Assembly (NCBI RefSeq): GCF_900105005.1 | Contig: NZ_LT629748.1 | Span: forward strand, 1,922,001 to 1,986,000 | Direction of reading: 5' to 3' | DNA length: 64,000 nucleotides | From: Halopseudomonas litoralis | Lineage (GTDB): Bacteria > Pseudomonadota > Gammaproteobacteria > Pseudomonadales > Pseudomonadaceae | Part shown: positions 1-8,125 of the stretch, one piece after another | Layout of the letters: every line of letters begins with the position of its first letter | Position numbering within the stretch: the first letter of the stretch is position 1 | Program-made: the position numbers and the translations under genes | Notes under the pieces: generated by a model | Database searches by the model: none | Told to the model about the DNA's origin: nothing | What the model saw: only the letters and a program-made list of their open reading frames with translations

Positions 1-139
1 TCGAGCGAGCCTTCGTCGAGAAGTAAGTTCTACGACTGTCATCCCCAGCTGCTCGACCGCATCACATGTGCGAGGAGCCGGGGACGGCAAAGCAACAGCA
101 CCTGCCATCCCAAGCCTGCCGGTGACTTCTATCTGCAGC
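1..139. other. Window edge, no gene assigned
   Basis: About 140 bases left of the first complete gene. On the plus strand the frame starting at base 3 reads ERAFVEK and then a TAA stop at 24-26. This could be the last residues of a gene entering from the left, but seven codons are too few to judge. I see nothing else here. Confidence 0.2.
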
Positions 140-904
140 TTACTCTCGGTAGATCATCTGCCGGGTCATGCCACCATCCGCAACGATATTCTGCCCGGTA
201 ATGAAAGCCGCCGCAGGGCTCAATAAAAACGCTACCAATTCGCCCACATCTTCCGGCTGCCCCACTCTGCCGACGGCATGCTGCTCATGGTCGACTTGCC
301 GCAGCGGGTCATTGACCTGAGATGTTTCGGCGCGGGTATCAATCCAGCCGGGGCTCACCGCATTGACCCGTACTTCGGGGCCCAGACTCACCGCCATCGC
401 ATGGGTCAGTGCTACCAGCCCGCCCTTGCTCGCCGCGTAGGCTTCGGTGTGCGGCTCCGACTGCAGCGCCCGTGTCGAGGCGATATTGATGATGGCACCA
501 CCACTCGCACGCAGCAGTTCCAAGCACTGCCGGGAGACCAGAAACGCGCCGGTCAGATTGACTGCCAGCAATCGGTTCCAGAACTCAAGACTCAACTGCT
601 CCAGAGGGCCGCTATCCGGATCGGCAAGACCGGCATTATTGACGAGACCGTCCAGCCGACCGAAATCCTCCTCGATCAACTCGACAGTTGCCTGCACACT
701 GGCCTCGTCAGCCACATCCAGCGGTACGAACTCGACCGTACCAAGACGCGCCAGTTCTTCAGCAGCCAACAGCCCCTGCGCCTCGTCCACATCACCCAGC
801 ACTACAGACCAGCCGGCGCGCAATAGGCAGGCGGCGATGCCCTTGCCTATGCCACGCGCGGCGCCGGTTACCAGCGCCACGCGCACTTCGTGCAGCTCAC
901 TCAT
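140..904 (-). CDS. SDR family NAD(P)-dependent oxidoreductase
   Basis: Classical short-chain dehydrogenase of 254 residues, the usual length for the family. The N-terminal Rossmann motif TGAARGIG, the NNAG motif, the catalytic Ser in NIAST, the YAASK catalytic Tyr/Lys pair and a C-terminal [11 protein letters not shown] segment are all present. Family members use NAD(P)H to reduce carbonyls or oxidise alcohols in the cytoplasm; the substrate cannot be read from sequence. A longer frame begins at 928, but the start at 904 overlaps the stop of the upstream small membrane protein as ATGA. That arrangement suggests translational coupling, so I chose 904. The gene is probably in one transcript with the small membrane protein and possibly aroC. 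Confidence 0.9.
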   Translation of the reverse strand: MSELHEVRVALVTGAARGIGKGIAACLLRAGWSVVLGDVDEAQGLLAAEELARLGTVEFVPLDVADEASVQATVELIEEDFGRLDGLVNNAGLADPDSGPLEQLSLEFWNRLLAVNLTGAFLVSRQCLELLRASGGAIINIASTRALQSEPHTEAYAASKGGLVALTHAMAVSLGPEVRVNAVSPGWIDTRAETSQVNDPLRQVDHEQHAVGRVGQPEDVGELVAFLLSPAAAFITGQNIVADGGMTRQMIYRE

Positions 905-1086
905 GGGCGCTTCGGTCCCTTCTGCCACCAGATAGCCCAGCCAGCCAGGGGCAACAGAGCCACCAAGGCAATCCAGCGTGTTTTGCCACTACGCGATTCG
1001 GTGCTCTGGGCAATGCTGCTGATGGCTGACAGCGCGATGAGCAGCAGCGCAATGCCACCCATGACGACAATGAAATTGGTATTCAT
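901..1086 (-). CDS. Small membrane protein, PLDc_N-like (61 aa)
   Basis: Predicted 61-residue protein with two hydrophobic segments (about residues 4-23 and 38-54) separated by a short polar loop. This pattern, including the [11 protein letters not shown] ending of the second helix, resembles the phospholipase-D-nuclease N-terminal (PLDc_N) domain found as a stand-alone inner-membrane protein. No catalytic domain follows. It sits 79 nt downstream of aroC and overlaps the dehydrogenase start by 4 nt, so the three may be co-transcribed. The function is unknown. Confidence 0.7.
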   Translation of the reverse strand: MNTNFIVVMGGIALLLIALSAISSIAQSTESRSGKTRWIALVALLPLAGWAIWWQKGPKRP

Positions 1087-1165
1087 GATCCCTCCACCTC
1101 CGACTGCCCACCACTATAGACCATGGTCGGGCTGCATCATGAACGCCGGCTCATGGCGGGTCAGT

Positions 1166-2257
1166 TCAAAGCTGACCCAGCACCGGCGTATCAACCTGCA
1201 CATCGGCATTCTGTGCCCGGTGGCGCAGCAGGTGATCCATCAATACCATGGCCATCATGGCTTCAGCGATCGGCGTGGCGCGGATGCCGACACAGGGATC
1301 ATGGCGACCCTTGGTAATCACCTCGACCGGGTTGCCCGCGGTATCGATGGAGCGGCCGGGCGTGGTGATGCTGGAGGTCGGCTTGAGCGCCAGATGAGCG
1401 ACAATCGGCTGGCCGGAGGAAATCCCGCCCAGTACACCGCCAGCATGATTGCTGACAAACCCTTCGGGCGTAAGCTCGTCCCGATGCTCGGTGCCGCGCT
1501 GACTGACCGAGGCGAAGCCGGCGCCGATCTCGACACCCTTGACCGCATTGATATTCATCAGCGCATAGGCCAGTTCGGCATCCAGACGATCAAATACCGG
1601 CTCGCCCAGTCCCGGCGGTACGCCTTCGGCAATCACGGTGATCCTGGCCCCTACCGAATCCTGATCGCGCCGCAGCTGATCCATGTAGGCTTCAAGCTCA
1701 GGCACCTTGTCCGGATCGGCACTGAAAAAGGCATTCTGGCTGACCGCCTCCCAGTTCTTGAACGGAATCTCGATCGGTCCCAGCTGGCTCATGTAACCGC
1801 GTACGGTAATACCCTGACTGGCCAGATACTTGCGCGCAATCGCCCCTGCTGCCACCCGCATCGCCGTCTCGCGGGCAGACGAGCGTCCGCCACCACGGTA
1901 ATCGCGGATGCCGTACTTATGATGATAGGTGTAGTCGGCGTGGGCCGGACGAAACAGATCCTTGATCGCAGAATAATCCTTGGACTTCTGATCGGTATTG
2001 CGGATCAACAGCCCAATTGGGCAGCCGGTGGTGCGCCCTTCGAACACGCCGGAGAGAATCTCCACCTCGTCCGGTTCCTGACGCTGGGTGGTATGGCGAC
2101 TGGTGCCGGGCTTGCGGCGATCCAGGTCCAGCTGCAGATCAGCGGCAGACAGCGCCAGGCCCGGGGGGCACCCATCAACGATGGCCACCAGGGCCGGACC
2201 ATGGCTTTCGCCGGCGGTGGTGACGGTAAACAGAGTGCCAAGGGTATTTCCGGCCAT
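1166..2257 (-). CDS. aroC: Chorismate synthase
   Basis: Last common step of the shikimate pathway: converts 5-enolpyruvylshikimate-3-phosphate to chorismate using reduced FMN. The 363 residues match the usual length of the bacterial enzyme. Signature segments are visible: [18 protein letters not shown] near residue 17, [14 protein letters not shown] near residue 105, and [11 protein letters not shown] just after it with the conserved Arg and Ser residues. The gene starts 73 bp from a divergent TauE/SafE exporter gene and has a plausible promoter (TGTCAC, 18 bp, TATACT). It is intact and ordinary. Confidence 0.98.
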   Translation of the reverse strand: MAGNTLGTLFTVTTAGESHGPALVAIVDGCPPGLALSAADLQLDLDRRKPGTSRHTTQRQEPDEVEILSGVFEGRTTGCPIGLLIRNTDQKSKDYSAIKDLFRPAHADYTYHHKYGIRDYRGGGRSSARETAMRVAAGAIARKYLASQGITVRGYMSQLGPIEIPFKNWEAVSQNAFFSADPDKVPELEAYMDQLRRDQDSVGARITVIAEGVPPGLGEPVFDRLDAELAYALMNINAVKGVEIGAGFASVSQRGTEHRDELTPEGFVSNHAGGVLGGISSGQPIVAHLALKPTSSITTPGRSIDTAGNPVEVITKGRHDPCVGIRATPIAEAMMAMVLMDHLLRHRAQNADVQVDTPVLGQL

Positions 2258-2293
2258 GCGCGCTATCCAATTTCAGGTTAATGAAAGGCAGGC

Positions 2294-2323
2294 AGTATAA
2301 CCTCCCGTCCGGTACGGGTGACA
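2294..2323 (-). promoter_or_regulatory. Putative sigma-70 promoter of aroC
   Basis: On the minus strand a -35-like TGTCAC (2318-2323) and a -10 TATACT (2294-2299) are separated by 18 bp, about 37 bp upstream of the aroC start. The -10 is good and the -35 weak. This is a motif reading only. Confidence 0.4.
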
Positions 2324-2381
2324 GTCTGAGATGGTGGCGGTAGTCTTGGCGACCGGAAATCCCATAAAGCGAAGCCGATTG

Positions 2382-3149
2382 ATGCAAGCATTGCTGGACC
2401 TTCTGTTACCTGCGGCACTGCCGCCGCTGACCAGCGCTGCGCTGGTGGCCCTTTCCGCGGTCACTTCGGCGATTACCGCATCGCTGGGTATCGGTGGCGG
2501 AGTGCTTTTGCTGGCAATCATGGCCACGGTCATGCCGCCCACCGCGATCATTCCGGTGCATGGCATGGTGCAGCTGGGTTCGAACCTGGGCCGTGCAGCC
2601 ATGACTATCCGCCACATCAACCTGCGCCTGATTCTCTGGTTTGCTCCCGGCGTCCTGCTTGGCGCCTGGCTCGGCAGTCTGTTTCTGGTCGATCTGCCAT
2701 TGTCGCTGGTGCAGCTGTGCATTGCCGGCTTCATCTTGCTGTTGTGCTGGGGTCCGCCGATACCGGCGATCGCCACCGGACCTGTCGGTACACTGCTGGC
2801 GGCCGGAATAACCACCTTCATCAGTCTGTTCGTCGGCGCTACCGGCCCGCTGGTGGCGGCCTTCGTCAAGCAGCAACAGCAAGGCGAGCGCTTTTCGACA
2901 GTCGCCACCTTCGCCACCGCCATGTGCCTGCAGCATGCTCCGAAAGCTCTGATCTATGGCGCAGCGGGATTTGTATTTGCCGATTGGCTGGGGTTGATAC
3001 TGATGATGGTCATTGCTGGCGCGGTGGGCACCTGGCTGGGCCTGAGGCTGCTCAGACGCCTGACGGACAGCAGGTTCACGCTGGTTTTCAATACGCTGCT
3101 GACGCTGTTGGCGCTTCGCCTGATCTGGCAGGCTGTCGGCAACCTCTAG
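2382..3149 (+). CDS. TauE/SafE family anion exporter
   Basis: Inner-membrane protein of 255 residues with about eight hydrophobic segments. Features of the TauE/SafE family are an early SAVTSAITASLGIGGGVLLL segment, a repeat-like second half beginning near LLAAGITTFISLFVGATGPL, and conserved Gly-rich helices. The family exports sulfite, sulfoacetate or other small organosulfur anions; the substrate here is unknown. I prefer the ATG at 2382 over the frame opening at 2331, because the 17 extra residues are polar and do not fit the membrane topology. It is divergent from aroC and followed 77 bp later by an uncharacterised gene. Confidence 0.8.
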   Translation: MQALLDLLLPAALPPLTSAALVALSAVTSAITASLGIGGGVLLLAIMATVMPPTAIIPVHGMVQLGSNLGRAAMTIRHINLRLILWFAPGVLLGAWLGSLFLVDLPLSLVQLCIAGFILLLCWGPPIPAIATGPVGTLLAAGITTFISLFVGATGPLVAAFVKQQQQGERFSTVATFATAMCLQHAPKALIYGAAGFVFADWLGLILMMVIAGAVGTWLGLRLLRRLTDSRFTLVFNTLLTLLALRLIWQAVGNL

Positions 3150-3226
3150 GAAGAGCTGGCGAACACGACTCAAGATCGTCGATAGTCTGCCGATAACGGA
3201 ATATACAGGCAGGAAATGACACTCCC

Positions 3227-4000
3227 ATGAACGAAGAGCACATTGATCCAGAGGTATCCGAGTCGCCCCCTGTGCGCGACCCCTTCGCCCATGCGCGGCC
3301 GTCGGAGTTCTACTGGATTCAGCTCAAGCCGGTATTCAAGGGCCGGTTGATGCTGCACGACGAACGTCTGGTGCAGATTGCCGTGACCCGCGAGCGCGTG
3401 GCCCAGCTGGAGTTGCTACGCCTGCAGGTCAGAATTGAAGATGAAAGCGTTCCGCCCGATACCAATTTCATCGAAGTACTGGTCGACCATCGCAATCAGC
3501 GGGTGCGATTCGGCCCACTGCAGGGCCTGCGGATCTTCCCGCCACAGCGCGGGCTGGCCGGCTTCATGCTGGCTCAGTTGATCGAATGGTGCCAGCGACA
3601 CTGCGGTGATTATGCAGTAACGCCGATCATCCTGCACCGCGCCGAGGTGCCCAGCGAGGAGGCCCGGCAAGCACGTGAGCGCATACTCAAGCGCGCTGGC
3701 TTCCACCAGACTTACAGCGACGATGGGCGGACCGAGGGCAAGGCTCAGGTCAACCGCGTGAGCGATCTTGTTGCCAGCTGGAATGTTGAGCGGGTGCAGC
3801 CGCTGCATATCGCTGAAACCCTGCGGCAATTGCGTGAACAGGAGACCCTGAATCGCCAGCAGCAGGCCCAGCTCACATCATTGCAGGCAACATTGGGTGA
3901 GTACAAACGCAACGACATCGGTCACCGCTTTGCCATTGGTTGTCTGATCGTGTTTTCGATTTTTCAGGCGTTGATGTTGCTCTGGGTAGTGCTGCGCTGA
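3227..4000 (+). CDS. Uncharacterised membrane-anchored protein, GNAT-like core
   Basis: A 257-residue protein I do not recognise by name. Residues 30-190 are a globular alpha/beta stretch whose GLAGFMLAQLIEWCQ and ARERILKRAGF segments resemble the helix pattern of GNAT acetyltransferases, but I see no clear acetyl-CoA loop. Residues 195-230 are Gln-rich and probably coiled coil (LRQLREQETLNRQQQAQL). The last about 20 residues form one hydrophobic helix, which would anchor the C-terminus in the inner membrane with the core in the cytoplasm. It sits between the TauE/SafE and Smr genes with separate spacing. The enzymatic reading is weak inference. Confidence 0.75.
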   Translation: MNEEHIDPEVSESPPVRDPFAHARPSEFYWIQLKPVFKGRLMLHDERLVQIAVTRERVAQLELLRLQVRIEDESVPPDTNFIEVLVDHRNQRVRFGPLQGLRIFPPQRGLAGFMLAQLIEWCQRHCGDYAVTPIILHRAEVPSEEARQARERILKRAGFHQTYSDDGRTEGKAQVNRVSDLVASWNVERVQPLHIAETLRQLREQETLNRQQQAQLTSLQATLGEYKRNDIGHRFAIGCLIVFSIFQALMLLWVVLR

Positions 4001-4068
4001 TCGGAACCGGCTGCGCTATCTGATAAACTGTCTCACCTGTTCAATCGAATCCGAAGCAAGCTCCGACC

Positions 4069-4641
4069 ATGACCCAGGACACCAACGAGACGGATGATCT
4101 GGAGCTGTTCCGCCAGGCCATCAAGGGCGCCAGGCCGATCACCACTGATCGTGCTGATACCGGCAAGCCGCGCAGCGACCGCGCCCAACTGCAGACGCTT
4201 CGCCAACGCGCGACTCAGCCGCAGCATCGTACTCGGGTGGATGGTCTGTCGGACCATTTCGTGATTGATGTGGCTCCCGAGGAAGAGCTGGCCTGGACCG
4301 CCAACGGTGTGCAGGAAAGTCAGTTGCGCAAACTGAAAACGGGGCAGATCCCCTTTGATGGCAGCATCGATCTGCATGGCATGACCGTGGAGAAGACGCG
4401 CGAGCTGCTGTGGGAGTTTCTTGCCGAGGCCACCTCGCTGGAGGTGCGCTGCGTACGCGTTACCCACGGTAAGGCGCAGCGTAAGGATGGACGCAAGCCC
4501 ATCCTCAAGAGCCACGTCAACACCTGGCTGCGTCAGCATCCGAAGGTGCTGGGTTTCACCTCCTGCATACCGCGCCACGGGGGTACCGGGTCGGTGTATG
4601 TATTATTGCGGCGGGAGATGCTGGAGGGGCGGGATGATTAG
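4069..4641 (+). CDS. Smr-domain protein (SmrA/SmrB-like nuclease)
   Basis: A 190-residue protein with a disordered charged N-terminal half and a C-terminal Smr domain (about residues 97-187). The hallmark DLHGMT, the RVTHGK segment and the GGTGSVYVLLRR ending are visible. Smr domains are related to the C-terminus of MutS2 and act as endonucleases; SmrB in E. coli cleaves mRNA at collided ribosomes. The length and layout fit the stand-alone SmrA/SmrB group, but I cannot separate the two. A palindromic repeat element follows it. Confidence 0.85.
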   Translation: MTQDTNETDDLELFRQAIKGARPITTDRADTGKPRSDRAQLQTLRQRATQPQHRTRVDGLSDHFVIDVAPEEELAWTANGVQESQLRKLKTGQIPFDGSIDLHGMTVEKTRELLWEFLAEATSLEVRCVRVTHGKAQRKDGRKPILKSHVNTWLRQHPKVLGFTSCIPRHGGTGSVYVLLRREMLEGRDD

Positions 4642-4680
4642 GGTTTTCGTGTGCTTTCGCTATGTGCGTAGGGCAGCGCT

Positions 4681-4775
4681 GGCCGTCAGGGTCAGACCGA
4701 CACGCTGTGAATACATCCCTGTAAGCTCATTGATGCCATCCCTGGCATCAAACGGTCGGTCTGACCCTGACGGCC
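4681..4775. repeat. Nested palindromic intergenic element
   Basis: Perfect 21-bp inverted repeat: left arm 4681-4701, right arm 4755-4775, with a 53-bp interior. The interior contains a second perfect hairpin, GATGCCA-TCCC-TGGCATC. There is no run of T after either arm, so it does not look like an ordinary terminator. It lies between the convergent smr and mnmH genes and may still fold in both transcripts. It resembles a small dispersed REP/MITE-type element. Confidence 0.75.
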
Positions 4776-4820
4776 AACACTGCCTTGTGACTCCGAGTCT
4801 CTGATGGAAAACCGGTAACC

Positions 4821-5930
4821 TTATTGCCGGCCTGTCTCACTCAAATACCCAATCACCGCCTCTTTGTCCCCCGCAAACACAACCCGCTCTTCCTTGGCTT
4901 CGCGCTGATAGGCGTACATGGGATCGTAGTAATCACGCAGCAGCCCCTCGATCCAACCCCGGTGTGCCTGTACATTTCCGCTGCGCTGCTGGGAATCCAG
5001 CGCCTGGCGCATCAGCTCGTCGAGTTCCTGGAACCGTTCTCCTCCCAGCCGCTTGCGGATGCGCAACAGGCTGCCCTGCAGGTATTGCGAAAACGCCTGG
5101 AATGCCAGCTCGGGGTCTTCAGCGTGAGCGTGCTGCTCGGCGAACTCGGCGCGCATGTCGATGACGTAATCTTCCAGGATGCGTGTCACGCGGTTTTCCA
5201 GCGTGTCATCCAGCCAGACCAAAGGCGCGTCCTGCATGGCCCGGAATAATTCGAGCGGCACCGTGCGACTGCCCACCATGCGTCCTTCGTCTTCCAGCAC
5301 CAGCACACTTGCACCCTGCGCCCGGACTTTGAGCGCTTCGATTGCCAGGCGGTTTTCGAAGTCGATCTGGCCCGGTTGAGGGGTGGCGTGGCGGCCGAAG
5401 CTGGAACCACGATGGTGCGCGTGGCCTTCCAGATCAAGGCTGTTATCCAGCGCTGCGATGATTTCGGTCTTGCCGGTGCCGGTCAGACCCGCCACCAGAC
5501 GTAACGGGCAATCCCGCACGGTCTCTTCAAGGCTGTCGATGAGGAAGCGGCGCATGGCCTTGTAGCCACCGATTATCCGCGGATATTGCACACCGGCTTC
5601 GGCCAGCCACTGTTGCACCAGCTGCGAGCGCAGGCCACCACGAAAGCAATACAGGTAGCCGTTCGGGTTGGCTTCGACAAAGGCTTTCCAAGCCGCCACA
5701 CGAGCCTCTTTCAGCTCGCCGTTGACCAGCTTATGCCCCAGCGCGATGGCCGCTGCCTGTCCATGTTCCTTATAACAGGTGCCAACCTTGCGCCGTTCCT
5801 CGTCATCCATCAGCGGCTGATTGACCACCTCAGGGAAGGCGCCCTTGGCAAATTCGATCGGCGCCCGCACATCCATCATCGGCACACCCGTCAGAAACAG
5901 GCTGCGGTAGTCGTCAGTGTTTTCGCGCAT
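4821..5930 (-). CDS. mnmH: tRNA 2-selenouridine synthase
   Basis: Replaces sulfur by selenium in the wobble 2-thiouridine of certain tRNAs, using selenophosphate made by SelD; geranylated tRNA is an intermediate. The 369 residues hold an N-terminal rhodanese domain with the active Cys in VGTCYKEHG and the [10 protein letters not shown] segment, then a P-loop domain with [10 protein letters not shown] chose the start at 5930 (MRENTDD) over a longer frame because it overlaps the selD stop as TGATG, the standard coupled arrangement. No selA, selB or tRNA-Sec is visible in the window, so here selenium use may be limited to tRNA. Confidence 0.95.
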   Translation of the reverse strand: MRENTDDYRSLFLTGVPMMDVRAPIEFAKGAFPEVVNQPLMDDEERRKVGTCYKEHGQAAAIALGHKLVNGELKEARVAAWKAFVEANPNGYLYCFRGGLRSQLVQQWLAEAGVQYPRIIGGYKAMRRFLIDSLEETVRDCPLRLVAGLTGTGKTEIIAALDNSLDLEGHAHHRGSSFGRHATPQPGQIDFENRLAIEALKVRAQGASVLVLEDEGRMVGSRTVPLELFRAMQDAPLVWLDDTLENRVTRILEDYVIDMRAEFAEQHAHAEDPELAFQAFSQYLQGSLLRIRKRLGGERFQELDELMRQALDSQQRSGNVQAHRGWIEGLLRDYYDPMYAYQREAKEERVVFAGDKEAVIGYLSETGRQ

Positions 5931-6967
5931 CAGATAACCTCGACCCATGGGCCGCGATGATGCTCGAGCAATTCGCCGATCGGTTGCAGGACCAGGCCTT
6001 CCTCTTGCGCAACTGCGAGGAAAGCCTCCTCGCTGGCCGGATCGATCGCCACCAGCAAACCACCGCTGGTCTGCGGGTCGCATAGCAGGTTGCGCCAGTG
6101 TTCCGGCATGTCCGCCAGCTTGTGGCCGTAACTGGCAAAGTTTCGAGTAGTGCCGCCGGGGATGCAGCCGGCCGCCAGGTAATGCTCGACACCGGGCAGT
6201 CGCGGCACGGCAGATTCGCTCACTCGCGCCAGGACACCGGAACCTTCAGCCATCTCCGCCAGGTGACCAAGCAGACCAAAGCCGGTGACATCGGTCATCG
6301 CCTGTACCGCATCCAGCTGTGCGAAGCGAGCACCGACTCGGTTGAGCTGACACATCAGGTCGCGGGCTACTCCGGCGTCCTCTTGGCGGAGTTTCTTCTG
6401 CTTTTCGGCGGTAGTGAAGATGCCGATACCCAGCGGTTTGGTCAGATACAGACGCGCACCGGCCTTGGCAGTGTCGTTGCGTTTGAGCTGGCTGCGGTTC
6501 ACCTGTCCGGTCACTGCAAGTCCGAATATGGGTTCCGGCGCATCAATGGAATGGCCGCCGGCCAATGGCATACCTGCCTCGGCGCAGACAGCACGCGCGC
6601 CGGCCATGACCTGGGCCGCCACGGCCGCAGGCAACAGATTGACCGGCCAGCCGAGAATGGCGATGGCCATCAAGGGCGTGCCGCCCATGGCATAGATATC
6701 GCTGATGGCGTTGGTGGCGGCAATCCGGCCGAAATCGTAGGCATCATCGACGATGGGCATGAAGAAGTCGGTGGTGCTGACAATGCCCCGCTCGTCGTCC
6801 AGCCCAAACACGGCGGCGTCATCACGGCTGCCGTTGCCGACCCAGAGTTGCGGATAGTCCGGCGTCGGCAGGCTGCAAGCGAGGATCTCATCCAGTACCT
6901 GAGGGGAAATCTTGCAACCACAGCCCGCTCCGTGGCTGTATTCGGTCAAACGCACTGCATCGGTCAT
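5930..6967 (-). CDS. selD: Selenophosphate synthase
   Basis: Makes selenophosphate from selenide and ATP. It is about 345 residues, the normal length. The catalytic motif near the N-terminus is GCGCK, with Cys rather than selenocysteine. The Gly-rich AIR-synthase-like fold follows ([42 protein letters not shown]). The start at 6967 has a GGAG six bases upstream; an upstream start eight codons earlier lacks this. It is directly coupled to mnmH. Confidence 0.96.
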   Translation of the reverse strand: MTDAVRLTEYSHGAGCGCKISPQVLDEILACSLPTPDYPQLWVGNGSRDDAAVFGLDDERGIVSTTDFFMPIVDDAYDFGRIAATNAISDIYAMGGTPLMAIAILGWPVNLLPAAVAAQVMAGARAVCAEAGMPLAGGHSIDAPEPIFGLAVTGQVNRSQLKRNDTAKAGARLYLTKPLGIGIFTTAEKQKKLRQEDAGVARDLMCQLNRVGARFAQLDAVQAMTDVTGFGLLGHLAEMAEGSGVLARVSESAVPRLPGVEHYLAAGCIPGGTTRNFASYGHKLADMPEHWRNLLCDPQTSGGLLVAIDPASEEAFLAVAQEEGLVLQPIGELLEHHRGPWVEVI

Positions 6968-7027
6968 GAGGGTCTCCGCTGTGAAACTCAAGGCGGCATT
7001 CTAACAGTCTGATCTTCGCTACGCTGG

Positions 7028-8032
7028 TCAAACCATCGGCTTGTTCTTCTCGAACCGATCCAGCGTATCGCTGGCCACCATGCGGCCCAGCTCGATCAGC
7101 TCGGGGGCGCGCTGAAATTCGAAGAAGCGACACAGCCGCTTGGGCACGTCGAATATCACATCCGGTGGGTAGCCCGCGATCTTGTACTTGGTCAGGGATG
7201 CCTGCATGGTCTCAAAGGACAGGTTGACCAACTCCAACATGCTTGCCGGCCCGATCTGAATGTCTGCCTGTACCGGCTGGGCTTCATCTTCCTGGCGATT
7301 CGCTGCTGCTTCCGCGGGTGATACTTCCTCGGTCAGGTATTCCAGCTGGCCCTGGCGGTCACCCTCTTCCTCTTCACTGTTCTTATGCAGCAGATTGCGC
7401 CAGCTCAGTGTTTCCATCCATTGATCCCATTGCTGACGGATCGGCGCGGGGCGCTCGATGACGGGTAACGCATAGCCATTGGTGTGGTTGGAGTTGAGAT
7501 TGACAGCCATGATCAGATCGCAGTGCGCGGAAACCACCGGGATGATCGGCAGCGGATTCAGTAACCCGCCATCCACCAGTACCCGGCTGCCCTGACGCAC
7601 CGGGGAAAACAAACTGGGAATCGCGGCCGAAGCGCGCATGGCCTGCTGCAGGCTGCCCTGCTGAAACCACACTTCCTGCTGGTTGGTCAGGTCGGTGGCC
7701 ACTGCCGTGAAGGGAATGCGCAGATCTTCGATATTCACGTCACCGACAATTTCATGTATCCGCGAGAATATCCGCTCACCGCGGATGGCGCCGAGATTAC
7801 CAAAGCCGAAATCCAGCAGTCGCAACACGTCGAGATAGGCCAGCCCCGAGACCCAGTCTCGGTAGGCCTGCAAGCCGCCCGCAGCGTAGACCCCACCGAT
7901 TACCGCCCCCATCGAGCATCCAGCCACACATTCGATCGAATAGCCGCGCCGCTCGATTTCCTCGATCACGCCGATATGGGCATAGCCCCTTGCGCCCCCG
8001 CTACCGAGTACAAGCGCTACACTTTGCGCCAT
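7028..8032 (-). CDS. Patatin-like phospholipase (RssA/NTE family)
   Basis: A 334-residue predicted acyl hydrolase with a Ser-Asp dyad. The oxyanion loop is GSGGARGYAH near residue 10, the nucleophile elbow is GCSMG near residue 40, and the catalytic Asp is in DGGLLNPLP. Such proteins hydrolyse phospholipid or lysophospholipid acyl chains; the bacterial RssA-like members have no well-defined substrate. There is no signal peptide, so it is probably cytoplasmic. An acidic Glu-rich insert is present around residues 215-250. It is divergent from the acylase gene. Confidence 0.88.
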   Translation of the reverse strand: MAQSVALVLGSGGARGYAHIGVIEEIERRGYSIECVAGCSMGAVIGGVYAAGGLQAYRDWVSGLAYLDVLRLLDFGFGNLGAIRGERIFSRIHEIVGDVNIEDLRIPFTAVATDLTNQQEVWFQQGSLQQAMRASAAIPSLFSPVRQGSRVLVDGGLLNPLPIIPVVSAHCDLIMAVNLNSNHTNGYALPVIERPAPIRQQWDQWMETLSWRNLLHKNSEEEEGDRQGQLEYLTEEVSPAEAAANRQEDEAQPVQADIQIGPASMLELVNLSFETMQASLTKYKIAGYPPDVIFDVPKRLCRFFEFQRAPELIELGRMVASDTLDRFEKNKPMV

Positions 8033-8125
8033 ATTTGCTTCTCCATATTGAATCCCGATTGACGCCGGGCTGCGCTCTCAGCATGATGCTTCGCTCAAGA
8101 ACCATTCTCTGTTACAAGGCCAGCC

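Noticed and set aside
4681..4775. The long inverted repeat as a simple terminator
   Set aside because: No T-run next to either arm, a 53-bp interior and a nested hairpin; kept as a repeat element instead.
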